Assembly: GCA_902825215.1 (NCBI GenBank) | Contig: LR782234.1 | Coordinates: forward strand, 1,860,001-1,924,000 | Length of the DNA: 64,000 nt | From: Pseudomonas fluorescens | GTDB lineage: Bacteria; Pseudomonadota; Gammaproteobacteria; Pseudomonadales; Pseudomonadaceae | Direction of reading: 5' to 3' | In this document: positions 16,810 through 28,169 of the stretch, one piece after another | Layout of the letters: each line of letters opens with the position of its first letter | Position numbering within the stretch: position 1 is the first letter of the stretch | Program-made: the position numbers and the translations under genes | The notes under the pieces: generated by a model | The model's database searches: none | Told to the model about the DNA's origin: nothing | What the model saw: the letters and a program-made list of their open reading frames with translations, nothing else

Positions 16810-17346
16810 ATGACGATGTCGGCCCGCCTCACCTTGATCCTTTGCGCCGCGCTGCTCAGCGCCTGCGCCAGTCGTACACCGCCGCCAGCCCCCGTGGTTC
16901 GCGCGCCGATTGTGTTCGGTCCCTCCCAGGCTTTTTCACCGGTCGCTGAAGACGTGCTGTTTCGCGCGCTTGGCCTGGTCGGCACGCCTTATCGCTGGGG
17001 CGGCAACACGCCGGATTCGGGTTTCGATTGCAGCGGCCTGATCGGATTCGTCTACCGCGATGCGGCAGGGATCTCGCTGCCACGTTCGACCCGCGAAATG
17101 ATCGTCATGCAGGCGCCGAACGTCGGCAAGGAAGGCTTGCAGACCGGTGACCTGATTTTCTTCGCCACCAACGGCGGCTCGCAGGTCAGCCATGCCGGCA
17201 TTTATGTCGGCGAAGGGCGCTTTGTGCATGCGCCGGCAACGGGCGGCACGGTCAAGCTCGACAGCCTGTCGAAAGCGTATTGGCAGAAGGCCTATCTGAG
17301 CGCCAAGCGAGTATTGCAACCGGGGCAGTTGGCGCATAACCCTTAA
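16810..17346 (+). CDS. Second C40 family NlpC/P60 endopeptidase lipoprotein
   Basis: A 178-residue lipoprotein with signal ending LLSACAS (lipid Cys about residue 19) and a proline-rich linker. Its NlpC/P60 domain has catalytic Cys in SGFDCSGLIGFVY, His in QVSHAGIYVG and the third residue in FVHAPATGG. It is a clear paralogue of the preceding gene product. The ATG at 16810 is chosen for the signal peptide and a weak AGGA 10 bases upstream; a second ATG two codons later is possible. A role in peptidoglycan remodelling is inferred from the family. Confidence 0.92.
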   Translation: MTMSARLTLILCAALLSACASRTPPPAPVVRAPIVFGPSQAFSPVAEDVLFRALGLVGTPYRWGGNTPDSGFDCSGLIGFVYRDAAGISLPRSTREMIVMQAPNVGKEGLQTGDLIFFATNGGSQVSHAGIYVGEGRFVHAPATGGTVKLDSLSKAYWQKAYLSAKRVLQPGQLAHNP

Positions 17347-17367
17347 AAGGGCAGCGCATAACCCAAT

Positions 17368-17454
17368 GTGGGAGCGAGCCTGCTCGCGAATACGGTACCT
17401 CAGTCAAAGCACTTTCGACTGACAGTCCGCCTTCGCGAGCAGGCTCGCTCCCAC
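17368..17454. repeat. REPIN, class A
   Basis: Two inverted 23-base REP units, GTGGGAGCGAGCCTGCTCGC plus GAA at 17368-17390 and its reverse complement at 17432-17454, separated by 41 bases. It lies between the endopeptidase gene and the convergent dehydrogenase gene. The same unit recurs at 21825, 25921, 28929, 31493 and 37567. Confidence 0.9.
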
Positions 17455-17476
17455 ATTTTTTTGCGTCGCGTTTACA

Positions 17477-18790
17477 TTATTTTGCGGCCGAAACGCGCCA
17501 CACCTTGTTGCCCACATCATCCGCCACCAGCAACCCGCCTTGCGGGTCGATCACCACGCCCACCGGGCGGCCCAGCGCGTTCTCGTCCTTATCGAGGAAG
17601 CCGGTCAGCACATCCACCGGCGTGCCGTTGGGTTTGCCGCCACTGAACGGCACGAAAATCACCTTATAGCCACTGTGCGGTTTGCGGTTCCACGAGCCAT
17701 GCTGGCCGATGAACGCGCCTTCTTTGAATTGCGCTGGCAACGTATTGCCCTCGGCGAAAGTCAGGCCCAGCGAGGCGGTGTGCGGGCCGACCGCGTAATC
17801 GGGGACGATGGCCTTGGCCACCAGATCGAGGTTCTGCGGCTTGACCCGCACGTCGACATGCTGGCCGTAATAGCTGAATGGCCAGCCATAGAAACCGCCG
17901 TCCTTGACCGAGGTGATGTAGTCCGGCACCAGGTCACTGCCGATCTCGTCACGCTCGTTGACCGCCGTCCACAGCGCGCCACTGGTGGGCTCCCACGCCA
18001 GGCCGTTGGGGTTGCGGATGCCCGAGGCGAAGATCCGGTGATTGCCGGTGGCGCGATCGACTTCCCAGATCGCCGCGCGACCCTCTTCCTGATCCAGGCC
18101 GTTTTCGCCGACGTTGCTGTTCGAACCGACGGTGACGTAAAGCTTGCTGCCGTCCTTGCTGGCGATCACGTTCTTGGTCCAGTGATGGTTCAGCGTGCCG
18201 CCCGGCAGATCGACGACCTTGATCGGCTGGGTTTTGATTTCGGTGGCACCGGGCTCGTAGTTGAAACGCAACAGGCGATCGGTATCGGCCACGTACAGAT
18301 CGTTGCCGACCAGGGTCATGCCGAACGGCGAATTGAGATTCTGCAGAAACACCGTGCGGGTTTCGGCCACACCATCTTTGTCGGCATCGCGCAGCAAGGT
18401 GATGCGGTTCGGGCTCGGTACCCCGGCGCCGGCCTTGCCCATGACCTTTTTCATTACCCAGCCACGGATGCCCTTGCTGTCATCCGGTTTCGGTGGCGCA
18501 TTGGTTTCGGCCACCAGTACATCACCGTTGGGCAGCACATACAGCCAGCGCGGGTGATCGAGGCCTTCGGCGAACGCGGCGACCTGAGTGCCGGCCGCCG
18601 CCGTCGGTTTAGCGCCCTCGGGCCAGCCGATCGCCGGGGCGATGTTCACCGTCGGGATCAGGGTCTTGTTCGGTTCCGGCAGTTTCGGTGACGGACCAGT
18701 GCCGTCGGAGACTTGCAGGCTGGAGGTTTCGCCGCAGGCGCTGAGCCCGCCGGCGAGGGCGATGACGAAAACGAGGTGGGGCTTGCGCAT
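17477..18790 (-). CDS. PQQ-dependent sugar dehydrogenase family lipoprotein (sorbosone dehydrogenase type)
   Basis: A 437-residue protein with a lipoprotein signal ([11 protein letters not shown], lipid Cys about residue 19). The mature part is a six-bladed beta-propeller of the soluble glucose/L-sorbosone dehydrogenase family, with repeated motifs such as [47 protein letters not shown] and [22 protein letters not shown]. Members oxidise sugars or related aldehydes in the periplasm with PQQ and pass electrons to the respiratory chain. PQQ synthesis genes are not in this window. GGGAAG precedes the start. The exact substrate is unknown. Confidence 0.88.
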   Translation of the reverse strand: MRKPHLVFVIALAGGLSACGETSSLQVSDGTGPSPKLPEPNKTLIPTVNIAPAIGWPEGAKPTAAAGTQVAAFAEGLDHPRWLYVLPNGDVLVAETNAPPKPDDSKGIRGWVMKKVMGKAGAGVPSPNRITLLRDADKDGVAETRTVFLQNLNSPFGMTLVGNDLYVADTDRLLRFNYEPGATEIKTQPIKVVDLPGGTLNHHWTKNVIASKDGSKLYVTVGSNSNVGENGLDQEEGRAAIWEVDRATGNHRIFASGIRNPNGLAWEPTSGALWTAVNERDEIGSDLVPDYITSVKDGGFYGWPFSYYGQHVDVRVKPQNLDLVAKAIVPDYAVGPHTASLGLTFAEGNTLPAQFKEGAFIGQHGSWNRKPHSGYKVIFVPFSGGKPNGTPVDVLTGFLDKDENALGRPVGVVIDPQGGLLVADDVGNKVWRVSAAK

Positions 18791-18856
18791 TGCTGATCTT
18801 CCCTATGAATGCATTCCTAACCATAGAGGAGGGCGCAAGCCCGATGGTTCAACTGC

Positions 18857-19441
18857 TCAGCCGCGGGCTTCCTTGAACAGTACCGCGATGCCCGGGTGAT
18901 AGTTGCCCGCTTCGCTGTGCAATTTGCGGTAGGCGTAGGGGAAATACCAGGCCACGGCGCAGGTGTGTTCCTTTTGCAGGTCGTCGACCATGTCCTGCAA
19001 TTCTTCGGGGCTGGCGCTGTGCTGGGCTTTTTGCGGGGCGACGAACAGACAGCCGAGCTTGAGATCGCTGGCGTAACTGATGCGCTTGGCGTCCTGAGTG
19101 ATGTCGGCAAGAGCCTGGGTCAGGTTGAGGTTGTTCACCCGTGGCCAGCGCTGGGTGGCCTGAATGAAGGCGCAGTCTTCGCTGCCGGCGATAAACAGAT
19201 CGGCGCGGGCATTGCGCTCGCCGTCTTCGTTCTGTTTACGGGTGACGGTGTCGTTCAAGGTCACCAGTTCGGCCATCCAGGCGGCGGCGGAGAGCAGGCC
19301 GAGGTTGGCTTTCTCGTCATGCCAGTACGGCGTGTCGCCGTCGCCGCGCACGGTGTTGTAGCGGTCGATACAGTCAAACCAGCGTTCAAGCACCGGGCGC
19401 AGGAATTCCAGGCGCGGGTTGCTGATGATCATGCCTTGCAT
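18857..19441 (-). CDS. Conserved hypothetical protein
   Basis: A 194-residue soluble protein I do not recognise. It has no signal peptide or membrane helix, and contains aromatic-rich segments such as LERWFDCIDRY and VAWYFPYAYRKLHSE. I start it at the ATG at 19441, with AAGGA eight bases upstream; two other in-frame ATGs (19447 and 19432) are close by. It is divergent from the cobalamin operon, with the riboswitch between them, and might respond to the same region, but nothing in the sequence links it to B12. It resembles restriction-endonuclease-like or tailocin-free conserved cytoplasmic proteins in no specific way. Confidence 0.6.
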   Translation of the reverse strand: MQGMIISNPRLEFLRPVLERWFDCIDRYNTVRGDGDTPYWHDEKANLGLLSAAAWMAELVTLNDTVTRKQNEDGERNARADLFIAGSEDCAFIQATQRWPRVNNLNLTQALADITQDAKRISYASDLKLGCLFVAPQKAQHSASPEELQDMVDDLQKEHTCAVAWYFPYAYRKLHSEAGNYHPGIAVLFKEARG

Positions 19442-19616
19442 CGTCATCGTCCTTATTGTTGTGGTGTGCTTTTTCAAGAAAAGCATGGCTCTTTGATATC
19501 ACTTGTCACAGTCTGGCACAAGATTGCCTGCCGATAATTGATTGGTGGCAGTTTCTCGCCCGTTGGCCGCCTCTTTAATTGACGCTCCACCCCCAACCCT
19601 CTAACCTTCGCCGCTT

Positions 19617-19820
19617 GTTTCAGGTGCTCTGTGACCTGCGTCGACAGAGTGAAACAGGGAAGCCGGTGAGGGTGGTCTTCACGCGAAGCCACGACGATCC
19701 CGGCGCTGCCCCCGCAACGGTAAATGAGTGAACACTGCGTTCAATGCCACTGCTCAACAGCGGGAAGGCGCGCAGTCTGGCCAACGCCGCTCATGAGCCC
19801 GGAGACCGGCCTGATCCATC
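19617..19820 (+). promoter_or_regulatory. Cobalamin (AdoCbl) riboswitch
   Basis: The region has the cobalamin-aptamer landmarks in order: AGGTGCTCTGTGACCTG at the 5' side, GTGAAACAGGGAAGCCGGTG, the central GCTGCCCCCGCAACGGTAA, then the B12-box region GCCACTG ... CGGGAAGGCG, and the closing AGCCCGGAGACCGGCCTG. It lies directly upstream of cobO in the correct orientation, so ligand binding should repress the cobalamin operon. Confidence 0.93.
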
Positions 19821-19824
19821 CAGC

Positions 19825-19857
19825 GGCATCACGGTGGGCGATGCCAGGCTTTTTGCC
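19825..19857 (+). terminator. Possible riboswitch expression-platform hairpin
   Basis: GGCATC (19825-19830) pairs with GATGCC (19840-19845), followed by AGGCTTTTTGCC. This can act as a conditional terminator between the aptamer and cobO, which starts at 19909; translational control cannot be excluded. Confidence 0.6.
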
Positions 19858-19908
19858 GTCTATTTTTGTGCCTGCCCGCCGTTTACCCGTCTCAACGGAG
19901 AGCTCCCC

Positions 19909-20520
19909 ATGACCGATTCCCCCGAGCGCGACGAACGCCATCTGGCGCGCATGCAGCGCAAAAAAGCCGTGATCGATGAACGCATCGCCAATTCGCCCGA
20001 CGAGTGCGGCCTGGTGCTGGTGCTGACCGGCAACGGCAAAGGCAAAAGCAGCTCGGCTTTCGGCATGCTCGCCCGTGCCATGGGCCACGGCATGCAGTGC
20101 GGTGTGGTGCAGTTCATCAAGGGCCGCAACAGCACCGGCGAGGAGCTGTTCTTCCGCCGCTTCCCCGAGCAGGTGCGCTTTCATGTGATGGGCGAAGGCT
20201 TCACCTGGGAAACTCAGGACCGCCAGCGCGACATCGCCGCCGCCACGGCGGCGTGGGAAGTTTCTCGCGAGCTGCTGCGCGATCCGTCGATCGGGCTGGT
20301 GGTGCTCGACGAATTGAACATCGCCCTCAAGCACGGTTATCTGGATCTCGATCAGGTGCTCAGCGATTTGCAGGCGCGGCCGCCGATGCAGCATGTCGTT
20401 GTGACCGGGCGCGGCGCCAAGCCGGAAATGATCGAAATGGGCGATACGGTCACGGAAATGGGCATGCTCAAGCACGCCTTCCAGGCCGGGATCAAAGCGC
20501 AGAAAGGCGTCGAACTTTGA
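19909..20520 (+). CDS. cobO: Cob(I)yrinic acid a,c-diamide adenosyltransferase CobO
   Basis: A 203-residue enzyme (BtuR/CobA/CobO family) that transfers the adenosyl group of ATP to the reduced corrinoid cobalt. The P-loop GNGKGKSSSAFG is at about residues 41-52, and LVVLDELNIAL marks the Walker B-like strand. GGAG eight bases before the ATG at 19909 supports this start; the frame is open further upstream through the riboswitch but that part is not protein. It is the first gene of the ten-gene cobalamin operon and its stop overlaps the TTG start of cobB. Confidence 0.96.
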   Translation: MTDSPERDERHLARMQRKKAVIDERIANSPDECGLVLVLTGNGKGKSSSAFGMLARAMGHGMQCGVVQFIKGRNSTGEELFFRRFPEQVRFHVMGEGFTWETQDRQRDIAAATAAWEVSRELLRDPSIGLVVLDELNIALKHGYLDLDQVLSDLQARPPMQHVVVTGRGAKPEMIEMGDTVTEMGMLKHAFQAGIKAQKGVEL

Positions 20521-21917
20521 ATCAGACCCGTTACTGCCCGGCGGTCCTGATCGCCGCGCCGGCCTCGGGTCAGGGCAAGACTACCGTCACCGCCGCACTT
20601 GCACGTTTGCATCGCAATCAGGGGCGCAAGGTCCGCGTGTTCAAATGCGGCCCGGACTTTCTCGATCCGATGATCCTCGAGCGCGCCAGCGGTGCGCCGG
20701 TCTACCAACTGGACATGTGGATGGTCGGCGAGCAGGAAAGCCGTCGTCTGTTGTGGGAAGCCGCCGCCGATGCGGACCTGATTCTGATCGAAGGCGTGAT
20801 GGGCCTGTTTGACGGCACGCCATCGAGCGCTGACCTGGCGCGACACTTTGGCGTGCCGGTGCTCGGGGTGATCGACGGCACCGCCATGGCGCAGACGTTC
20901 GGTGCGTTGGCGCTGGGCCTGGCGAAATATCAGCCGGACCTGCCGTTCGCCGGGGTACTGGCCAACCGCGTCGGCACCTTGCGTCATGCGCAATTGCTCG
21001 AAGGCAGCCTCACTGAAGGCCTGCGCTGGTACGGCGCATTGTCGCGCGAGACCGGCATCGAGCTGCCGAGCCGCCATCTCGGCCTGGTGCAGGCCAGCGA
21101 ACTGAATGATCTGGACCTGCGCCTCGACGCCGCCGCCGATGCATTGGCCAGCAGTTGCGAAGTCGCCTTGCCGCCGGCCGTCGAGTTCGCCGCGCCGGAT
21201 GTCATCGCTGCCGAGCCGCTGTTGCAAGGCGTGCGGATCGCCGTTGCCCGCGACGAAGCATTTGCCTTCACCTATGGCGCAAGCCTCGATCTGTTGCGGG
21301 CGATGGGCGCCGAGTTGAGCTTCTTCTCGCCGATCCGCGATACACAATTGCCCGAGGCGGACAGCCTTTATCTGCCGGGCGGTTACCCCGAGCTGCACCA
21401 TGTTGCGCTGGCACAGAACACTGCAATGATCGAGGCGATCCGCGCGCACCATGCGGCAGGCAAGCCGTTGCTGGCCGAGTGCGGTGGCATGCTGTATCTG
21501 CTCGATTCGCTGACCGATGTCGAAGGCACCCGCGCTGAACTGGTCGGGTTGTTGCAGGGCGACGCGGTAATGCAAAAGCGTCTGGCGGCGTTGGCATTAC
21601 AGGCGGTTGATCTGCCGGAAGGCTCGCTGCGCGGCCACACTTATCATCACTCCCTGACGACAACCGAGCTGACGCCGATTGCCCGTGGGCTGAGCCCGAA
21701 TGGCGGGCGCGGGGCCGAGGCGGTCTACCGGCAAGGGCGGATGACGGCTTCTTATGTGCACTTTTATTTTCCGTCGAACCCGACTGCGATTGCCGCGCTG
21801 TTTGTACCTGTACCTGAGACCGCCTTCGCGAGCAGGCTCGCTCCCACAGTGAGTGCAGCCATGTCTGACGAAACCGGATCCCCTGTGGGAGCGAGCCTGC
21901 TCGCGAAAGGGCCATGA
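20517..21917 (+). CDS. cobB: Cobyrinic acid a,c-diamide synthase CobB, with REPIN-encoded C-terminal tail
   Basis: A 466-residue enzyme (CbiA/CobB family) that amidates the a and c carboxylates of the corrin ring with glutamine and ATP. The N-terminal ATPase starts LIAAPASGQGKTTVTAAL, and the C-terminal glutamine amidotransferase has the nucleophile Cys in LLAECGGMLYLLD. The best start is TTG at 20517, overlapping the cobO stop, since the family N-terminus begins there and no ATG or GTG is available. The last 30 or so residues, from about residue 437, are encoded by a REPIN (21825-21907), giving an extra tail that other CobB proteins should lack. It overlaps bluB by four bases. Confidence 0.95.
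   Translation: MNQTRYCPAVLIAAPASGQGKTTVTAALARLHRNQGRKVRVFKCGPDFLDPMILERASGAPVYQLDMWMVGEQESRRLLWEAAADADLILIEGVMGLFDGTPSSADLARHFGVPVLGVIDGTAMAQTFGALALGLAKYQPDLPFAGVLANRVGTLRHAQLLEGSLTEGLRWYGALSRETGIELPSRHLGLVQASELNDLDLRLDAAADALASSCEVALPPAVEFAAPDVIAAEPLLQGVRIAVARDEAFAFTYGASLDLLRAMGAELSFFSPIRDTQLPEADSLYLPGGYPELHHVALAQNTAMIEAIRAHHAAGKPLLAECGGMLYLLDSLTDVEGTRAELVGLLQGDAVMQKRLAALALQAVDLPEGSLRGHTYHHSLTTTELTPIARGLSPNGGRGAEAVYRQGRMTASYVHFYFPSNPTAIAALFVPVPETAFASRLAPTVSAAMSDETGSPVGASLLAKGP
21825..21907. repeat. REPIN, class A, inside the cobB 3' end
   Basis: Inverted REP units at 21825-21847 and 21885-21907 separated by 37 bases. The whole element is in frame and translated as the end of CobB; the cobB stop codon lies just beyond it, in the bluB overlap. 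Confidence 0.92.
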
Positions 21918-22564
21918 CCGACAACGCATTCTCTGAGACCGAACGCCAAGCGGTTTACAAAGCCATCGCCGAACGCCGCGACATGCGCCACTTCAGCGGC
22001 GGCACCGTTGAACCGCTACTGCTGCGGCGTTTGCTCGAAGCCGCCCATCAGGCGCCAAGCGTCGGCCTGATGCAGCCCTGGCGCTTCATCCGCATCAGCG
22101 ACCGCGCCCTGCGCGCGCAGATCCAGCAACTGGTGGAAGCCGAACGCGTGCGCACCGCCGAAGCCCTCGGCGAGCGCAGCGACGAGTTCATGAAGCTCAA
22201 GGTCGAGGGCATCAACGACTGTGCCGAAGTGCTGGTCGCGGCGCTGATGGACGATCGCGAAAAGCACATCTTCGGCCGGCGCACGCTGCCGGAAATGGAC
22301 ATGGCTTCGCTGTCCTGCGCGATCCAGAATCTGTGGCTGGCGGCTCGTGCCGAAGGATTGGGCATGGGCTGGGTATCGCTGTTCGAGCCGCAGGCGCTGG
22401 CCGATCTGCTGCACTTGCCCGCGGGTGCCAAGCCGCTGGCCGTGCTGTGCCTGGGCCCGGTCAAGGAATTTTACCCGGCGCCGATGCTGGTCCTTGAAGG
22501 CTGGGCGCAGGCGCGACCGCTGAACGAATTGCTGTACGAAAATTATTGGGGAGTGAGTCAATGA
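21914..22564 (+). CDS. bluB: 5,6-dimethylbenzimidazole synthase BluB
   Basis: A 216-residue flavin enzyme of nitroreductase fold that breaks down FMNH2 to form DMB, the lower ligand of B12. It shows the family features [10 protein letters not shown] near the N-terminus, [13 protein letters not shown], and the [12 protein letters not shown] segment. The ATG overlaps the cobB stop (ATGA). Presence of bluB means the organism can make DMB aerobically, matching cobT further down the operon. Confidence 0.96.
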   Translation: MTDNAFSETERQAVYKAIAERRDMRHFSGGTVEPLLLRRLLEAAHQAPSVGLMQPWRFIRISDRALRAQIQQLVEAERVRTAEALGERSDEFMKLKVEGINDCAEVLVAALMDDREKHIFGRRTLPEMDMASLSCAIQNLWLAARAEGLGMGWVSLFEPQALADLLHLPAGAKPLAVLCLGPVKEFYPAPMLVLEGWAQARPLNELLYENYWGVSQ

Positions 22565-23469
22565 GTGTGGCGTTGTTGAGTGTCGCCGCGGTGGCGCTGG
22601 ATGCGCTGCTCGGTGAACCGAAACGCTGGCATCCGCTGGTGGCCTTCGGCAATTTTGCCGGGCGCATCGAGCAACGTTTCAACGCCGGTGGTCGCGGCTG
22701 GCGCAGCCATGGCGTGACCGCGTGGGTGATCGCGGTGCTGCCGCTGACGCTGCTCGCCACGGCGTTTTCCTGGGCGCCTTATGTCGGCTGGATTGTCGAA
22801 ATTCTTGCGCTGTATTGCGCCCTCGGCATGCGCAGCCTCGGCGAACATGTCGCGCCGGTGGCTGCGGCATTGCGCGCTGATGATCTGGCTGAGGCGCGTA
22901 CTCGCGTCGGCTATCTGGTCAGTCGCGAGACCGACGAACTCGACAGCAACGCCGTGGCCCGGGCCGCCACTGAATCGGTGCTGGAAAATGGCAGCGACGC
23001 GGTATTTGCTGCGCTGTTCTGGTTTGTCGTCGCCGGTGCGCCGGGCGTGGTGCTCTATCGCTTGAGCAACACGCTGGACGCGATGTGGGGCTATCGCAAC
23101 GAACGTTTCGAACGCTTCGGCTGGGCGGCGGCGAAAATCGACGACGTGTTGAACTACATTCCTGCACGGCTGGTGGCGCTGACCTACGCGCTGCTCGGCA
23201 AAACCCGCCTCGCGCTCAAGTGCTGGCGTACACAGGCGCCACAATGGGACAGCCCCAACGCCGGCCCGGTGATGGCGGCTGGCGCTGGCGCACTCGGCGT
23301 CGAGCTGGGCGGGCCGGCGATTTACCACGGCGAACTGCACGAGCGCCCGCAGCTCGGCGAAGGCGCCCCTGCCGACGCCGATTCCATCGAGCGCGGCTGG
23401 CAATTGGTCCAGCGCGGGGTATGGTTATGGCTGCTGATTCTTTGCGTGGGGGCTGAATTCTATGCTTGA
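22561..23469 (+). CDS. cbiB: Adenosylcobinamide-phosphate synthase CbiB (CobD in P. denitrificans naming)
   Basis: A 302-residue inner-membrane protein that attaches (R)-1-amino-2-propanol phosphate to adenosylcobyric acid. The N-terminal [17 protein letters not shown] and the central [23 protein letters not shown] are family signatures; several hydrophobic segments are visible (for example residues 60-90 and the C-terminal [13 protein letters not shown]). GGGGAG precedes the ATG at 22561, which overlaps the bluB stop. The following cobD overlaps it by eight bases. Confidence 0.95.
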   Translation: MSVALLSVAAVALDALLGEPKRWHPLVAFGNFAGRIEQRFNAGGRGWRSHGVTAWVIAVLPLTLLATAFSWAPYVGWIVEILALYCALGMRSLGEHVAPVAAALRADDLAEARTRVGYLVSRETDELDSNAVARAATESVLENGSDAVFAALFWFVVAGAPGVVLYRLSNTLDAMWGYRNERFERFGWAAAKIDDVLNYIPARLVALTYALLGKTRLALKCWRTQAPQWDSPNAGPVMAAGAGALGVELGGPAIYHGELHERPQLGEGAPADADSIERGWQLVQRGVWLWLLILCVGAEFYA

Positions 23470-24450
23470 GCACGGTGGCCGGCTGCGCAAGGCGGCAGAC
23501 GATTACGGCATTGCCGAAGCCGATTGGCTGGACTTGTCCAGCGGTCTGGCGCCGTGGCCTTTTCCGATCCCGCAAATCCCCGTGCGGGCCTGGGCGCGCT
23601 TGCCGGAAACCGATGACGGCCTGGAGCAGGCAGCGTGCGATTACTACGGCGCCGCGCAAGTGCTGCCGGTGGCCGGTTCGCAGATGGCCATCCAGTTGCT
23701 GCCGCGCTTGCGTCGCGCTGGCAAAGTCGGTGTGTTGTCACCGTGCTATGCCGAACACGCCGAGGCGTGGCGACGCAGTGGCTATATCGTCCGGGAAGTG
23801 CTGGAGCAGGAAGTCGAGTTCTTTCTCGACAGCCTCGACGTACTGGTGGTGGTCAACCCGAACAATCCGACCGGCCTCAGCCTGACCCCGGCGCGCCTGC
23901 TCGACTGGCACGCGCGGCTGGCCCAGCGCGGCGGCTGGCTGGTGGTCGACGAAGCGTTCATGGACAACACGCCGCACTTGAGCCTGGCCGCGCATAGCCA
24001 TCTCATCGGCCTGATCGTGTTGCGCTCGTTCGGCAAGTTTTTCGGTCTGGCCGGGGTGCGTTTGGGCTTCGTGCTGGCTGAGCGCAAGTTGCTCAGATTG
24101 CTCGCCGAACAGGTCGGGCCGTGGGCGGTCAGTGGGCCGACGCGGGTGCTCGGTCAGGCGTGTCTGCAAGACACCGAAAATCACACGCGCCAACGGATTC
24201 GCAGCGATGAAGCCAGCGAACGGCTGGCGGCGCTGCTCGAACGCTACGGCTTCAAGCCGCAGGGGGGCTGCGCGCTGTTTCAATGGCTGATTACCGAGCA
24301 CGCGGAAACGCTGCACGACTTCATGGCCCGGCGCGGCATCCTCCTGCGCCTGTTCGCCCACAACAGCAGCCTGCGTTTCGGTCTGCCCGGCGATGCCGCC
24401 GATGAGCTGCGACTGGCACAAGCCTTCGACGCCTACCGTAAGGAACACCC

Positions 24451-24454
<4 letters not shown>
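23462..24454 (+). CDS. cobD: Threonine-phosphate decarboxylase CobD (CobC in P. denitrificans naming)
   Basis: A 330-residue PLP enzyme of the class-II aminotransferase fold that makes (R)-1-amino-2-propanol O-2-phosphate for the nucleotide-loop linker. The motif [13 protein letters not shown] and the PLP-binding lysine in [19 protein letters not shown] are clear. Length is in the family range, slightly short of the Salmonella protein. It overlaps cbiB upstream and cobQ downstream (ATGA), so it is translated as part of the same chain. Confidence 0.94.
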
Positions 24455-25902
<1,448 letters not shown>

Positions 25903-25920
25903 TTTGTCGGGGCTGGCCTC

Positions 25921-25984
25921 TTCGCGAGCAGGCTCGCTCCCACAATTGATCGCATTCCCCTGTGGGAGCGAGCCTGCTCGCGAA
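25921..25984. repeat. REPIN, class A, between cobQ and cobU
   Basis: Inverted REP units at 25921-25943 and 25962-25984 with only 18 bases between them. In RNA this would fold into a long hairpin within the cobalamin transcript. Confidence 0.92.
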
Positions 25985-26022
25985 GGCGCCGGTTGTTTCA
26001 CCAACTGTTTTGAGAGAACCCC

Positions 26023-26544
26023 ATGCTCCAACTGATCCTCGGCGGCGCCCGCTCCGGCAAAAGCCGGCTGGCGGAAAAACTCGCCAGCGACAGCCAGCTG
26101 GCCGTGACCTACATCGCTACCAGCCAACCGCTCGACGGCGAGATGAACGCGCGCGTCGCTCACCATCGCGCCCGTCGTCCGGCTGAATGGGCGCTCATCG
26201 AAGAGCCGCTGGAACTGGCCCGGGTGCTGCGCGAATCCGCCAGCGCCGAGCGTTGCCTGCTGGTCGATTGCCTGACCTTGTGGCTGACCAATCTGCTGAT
26301 GCTCGACGACGCCGAACGACTTGTCGCCGAGCGTGAGGCGCTGCTCTATTGCCTGGCCTCGCTGCCGGGCGAAATCATTTTTGTCAGCAACGAGACCGGT
26401 ATGGGTGTCGTGCCGCTGGGCGAATTGACTCGCCGCTACGTCGATGAAGCCGGTTGGCTGCATCAAGCTCTGGCCGAGCGTTGTCAGCGTGTTGTCCTGA
26501 CCGTTGCCGGCCTGCCCCTGACTCTGAAAGGACCTGCGTTATGA
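26023..26544 (+). CDS. cobU: Bifunctional adenosylcobinamide kinase / guanylyltransferase CobU (CobP)
   Basis: A 173-residue enzyme that phosphorylates adenosylcobinamide and transfers GMP to it. The P-loop [14 protein letters not shown] is at residues 5-18, the guanylylated His is in VAHHRARRP, and the strand [14 protein letters not shown] is typical. It has the normal length. Its stop overlaps the cobT start by four bases. Confidence 0.95.
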   Translation: MLQLILGGARSGKSRLAEKLASDSQLAVTYIATSQPLDGEMNARVAHHRARRPAEWALIEEPLELARVLRESASAERCLLVDCLTLWLTNLLMLDDAERLVAEREALLYCLASLPGEIIFVSNETGMGVVPLGELTRRYVDEAGWLHQALAERCQRVVLTVAGLPLTLKGPAL

Positions 26545-27596
26545 CTCAAGCCTGGTGGCTCAACCCGTGCCAATCGGTCGACAACAACGCCGTTGAACAA
26601 GCGGCGGCGCGGCAACGGCAACTGACCAAACCGGCCGGCTCGCTCGGTCGGCTGGAAACGGTCGCGGTGCAACTGGCCGGCCTGCAAGGGCAGGTCAAAC
26701 CGACGCTGGAGCAGATCTGGATCGCGATTTTTGCCGGCGATCACGGCGTCGTCGCTGAGGGCGTTTCGGCGTTCCCGCAGGAAGTCACCGGGCAGATGCT
26801 GCTCAACTTTGTCAGCGGCGGCGCGGCGATCAGCGTCCTGGCGCGACAGCTCGGCGCGCAGCTGGAAGTGGTCGATCTGGGCACAGTGAATCCGGCGCTG
26901 AATCTGCCCGGCGTGCGGCATGTGAACATCGGCGCGGGCACGGCGAACTTCGTTCACGGCGCAGCAATGACCCAGGCCCAAGGCGAGTTGGCCTTGCAGG
27001 CCGGGCGTGAAAGCCTGCTGCGTGCAAAAGCGGCAGGCGCGCAGTTGTTCATCGGCGGCGAAATGGGCATCGGCAATACCACGGCGGCCAGCGCCCTGGC
27101 CTGCGCCTTGCTCGATTGCCCGGTGGCGCACCTGACCGGTCCCGGCACCGGGCTGAATGCCGAGGGCGTCAGCCATAAAGCGCAGGTGATCGAGCGCGCC
27201 CTGGCATTGCACGCGGCACAGCGCGGCGATGCGTTGCAAACGCTGTTCAACCTCGGCGGTTTTGAAATCGCCGCATTGGTTGGCGCTTATCTGGCGGCGG
27301 CCCAGGAGGGCGTTGCAGTGCTGGTCGACGGGTTTATCTGCACGGTCGCGGCGCTGGTCGCGGTGCGCCTGAACCCGGCCTGCCGCGAGTGGCTGTTGTT
27401 CGGCCACCGTGGTGCCGAGCCGGGGCATCGCCATGTGCTCGAAACGCTGCAGGCCGAGCCATTGCTGGAACTTGGTCTGCGCCTGGGCGAGGGCAGTGGC
27501 GCGGCGCTGGCGGTGCCGCTGTTGCGCCTGGCCTGCGACCTGCACGGGCACATGGCGACATTTGCCGAAGCAGCGGTGGCGGATCGTCCGGCATGA
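26541..27596 (+). CDS. cobT: Nicotinate-nucleotide--DMB phosphoribosyltransferase CobT
   Basis: A 351-residue enzyme that makes alpha-ribazole phosphate from DMB and nicotinate mononucleotide. It shows the family motifs [12 protein letters not shown] near the N-terminus, [32 protein letters not shown] and the catalytic Glu region near the C-terminus. AAGGA lies nine bases before the ATG. Together with bluB it supplies the lower ligand. It overlaps cobC by four bases. Confidence 0.96.
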   Translation: MTQAWWLNPCQSVDNNAVEQAAARQRQLTKPAGSLGRLETVAVQLAGLQGQVKPTLEQIWIAIFAGDHGVVAEGVSAFPQEVTGQMLLNFVSGGAAISVLARQLGAQLEVVDLGTVNPALNLPGVRHVNIGAGTANFVHGAAMTQAQGELALQAGRESLLRAKAAGAQLFIGGEMGIGNTTAASALACALLDCPVAHLTGPGTGLNAEGVSHKAQVIERALALHAAQRGDALQTLFNLGGFEIAALVGAYLAAAQEGVAVLVDGFICTVAALVAVRLNPACREWLLFGHRGAEPGHRHVLETLQAEPLLELGLRLGEGSGAALAVPLLRLACDLHGHMATFAEAAVADRPA

Positions 27597-28168
27597 CCTT
27601 GCATCTGCATCTGCTGCGTCACGGCGAGACCGAGCTGGGCGGCGGCCTGCGCGGCAGCCTCGATGATGCGCTGACTGAACAGGGCTGGGCGCAAATGCGC
27701 GCAGCGGTGGTCGCGGGTGGACCATGGGACCTGATTGTCAGCTCGCCGTTGCAGCGTTGCGCGCGCTTCGCCGCTGAATTGGGCGCACAACTGAACCTCA
27801 GCGTGCATCTGGACAAGGATTTGCAGGAACTGCATTTCGGCGCCTGGGAAGGGCAGAGCGCAGCCGCGCTGATGGAAACGGACGCCGAGGGGTTGGGGCT
27901 GTTCTGGGCCGATCCGTATGCATTTACGCCACCGGGTGGAGAGGCGGTCAGCGATTTTTCTGCGCGGGTGCTGGCGGCGATTGAACGGTTGTACGCGGCG
28001 TACGCAGGCGAGCGGGTTCTGCTGGTCAGTCATGGCGGCGTGATGCGCTTGTTGCTGGCGCGGGCGCGCGGTTTGCCCCGTGAGCAATTGCTGAATGTCG
28101 AGGTTGGCCACGGATCGTTGTTTGCGCTCACCGTCGCGGCCGACGGCGCGCTCAAGGAAGGTCACTGA
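27593..28168 (+). CDS. cobC: Alpha-ribazole phosphatase family protein CobC
   Basis: A 191-residue histidine phosphatase with the catalytic [15 protein letters not shown] at residues 6-20, the acid region [13 protein letters not shown] and the second His in [14 protein letters not shown]. In B12 synthesis this family removes the 5'-phosphate from alpha-ribazole phosphate or adenosylcobalamin phosphate. Its place between cobT and cobS supports that role. Confidence 0.9.
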   Translation: MTLHLHLLRHGETELGGGLRGSLDDALTEQGWAQMRAAVVAGGPWDLIVSSPLQRCARFAAELGAQLNLSVHLDKDLQELHFGAWEGQSAAALMETDAEGLGLFWADPYAFTPPGGEAVSDFSARVLAAIERLYAAYAGERVLLVSHGGVMRLLLARARGLPREQLLNVEVGHGSLFALTVAADGALKEGH

Positions 28169-28169
28169 C

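Noticed and set aside
20004..20516. Extension of the cobB frame backwards through cobO
   Set aside because: It is out of frame with cobO and non-conserved in look; the CobB family N-terminus begins at the TTG at 20517.
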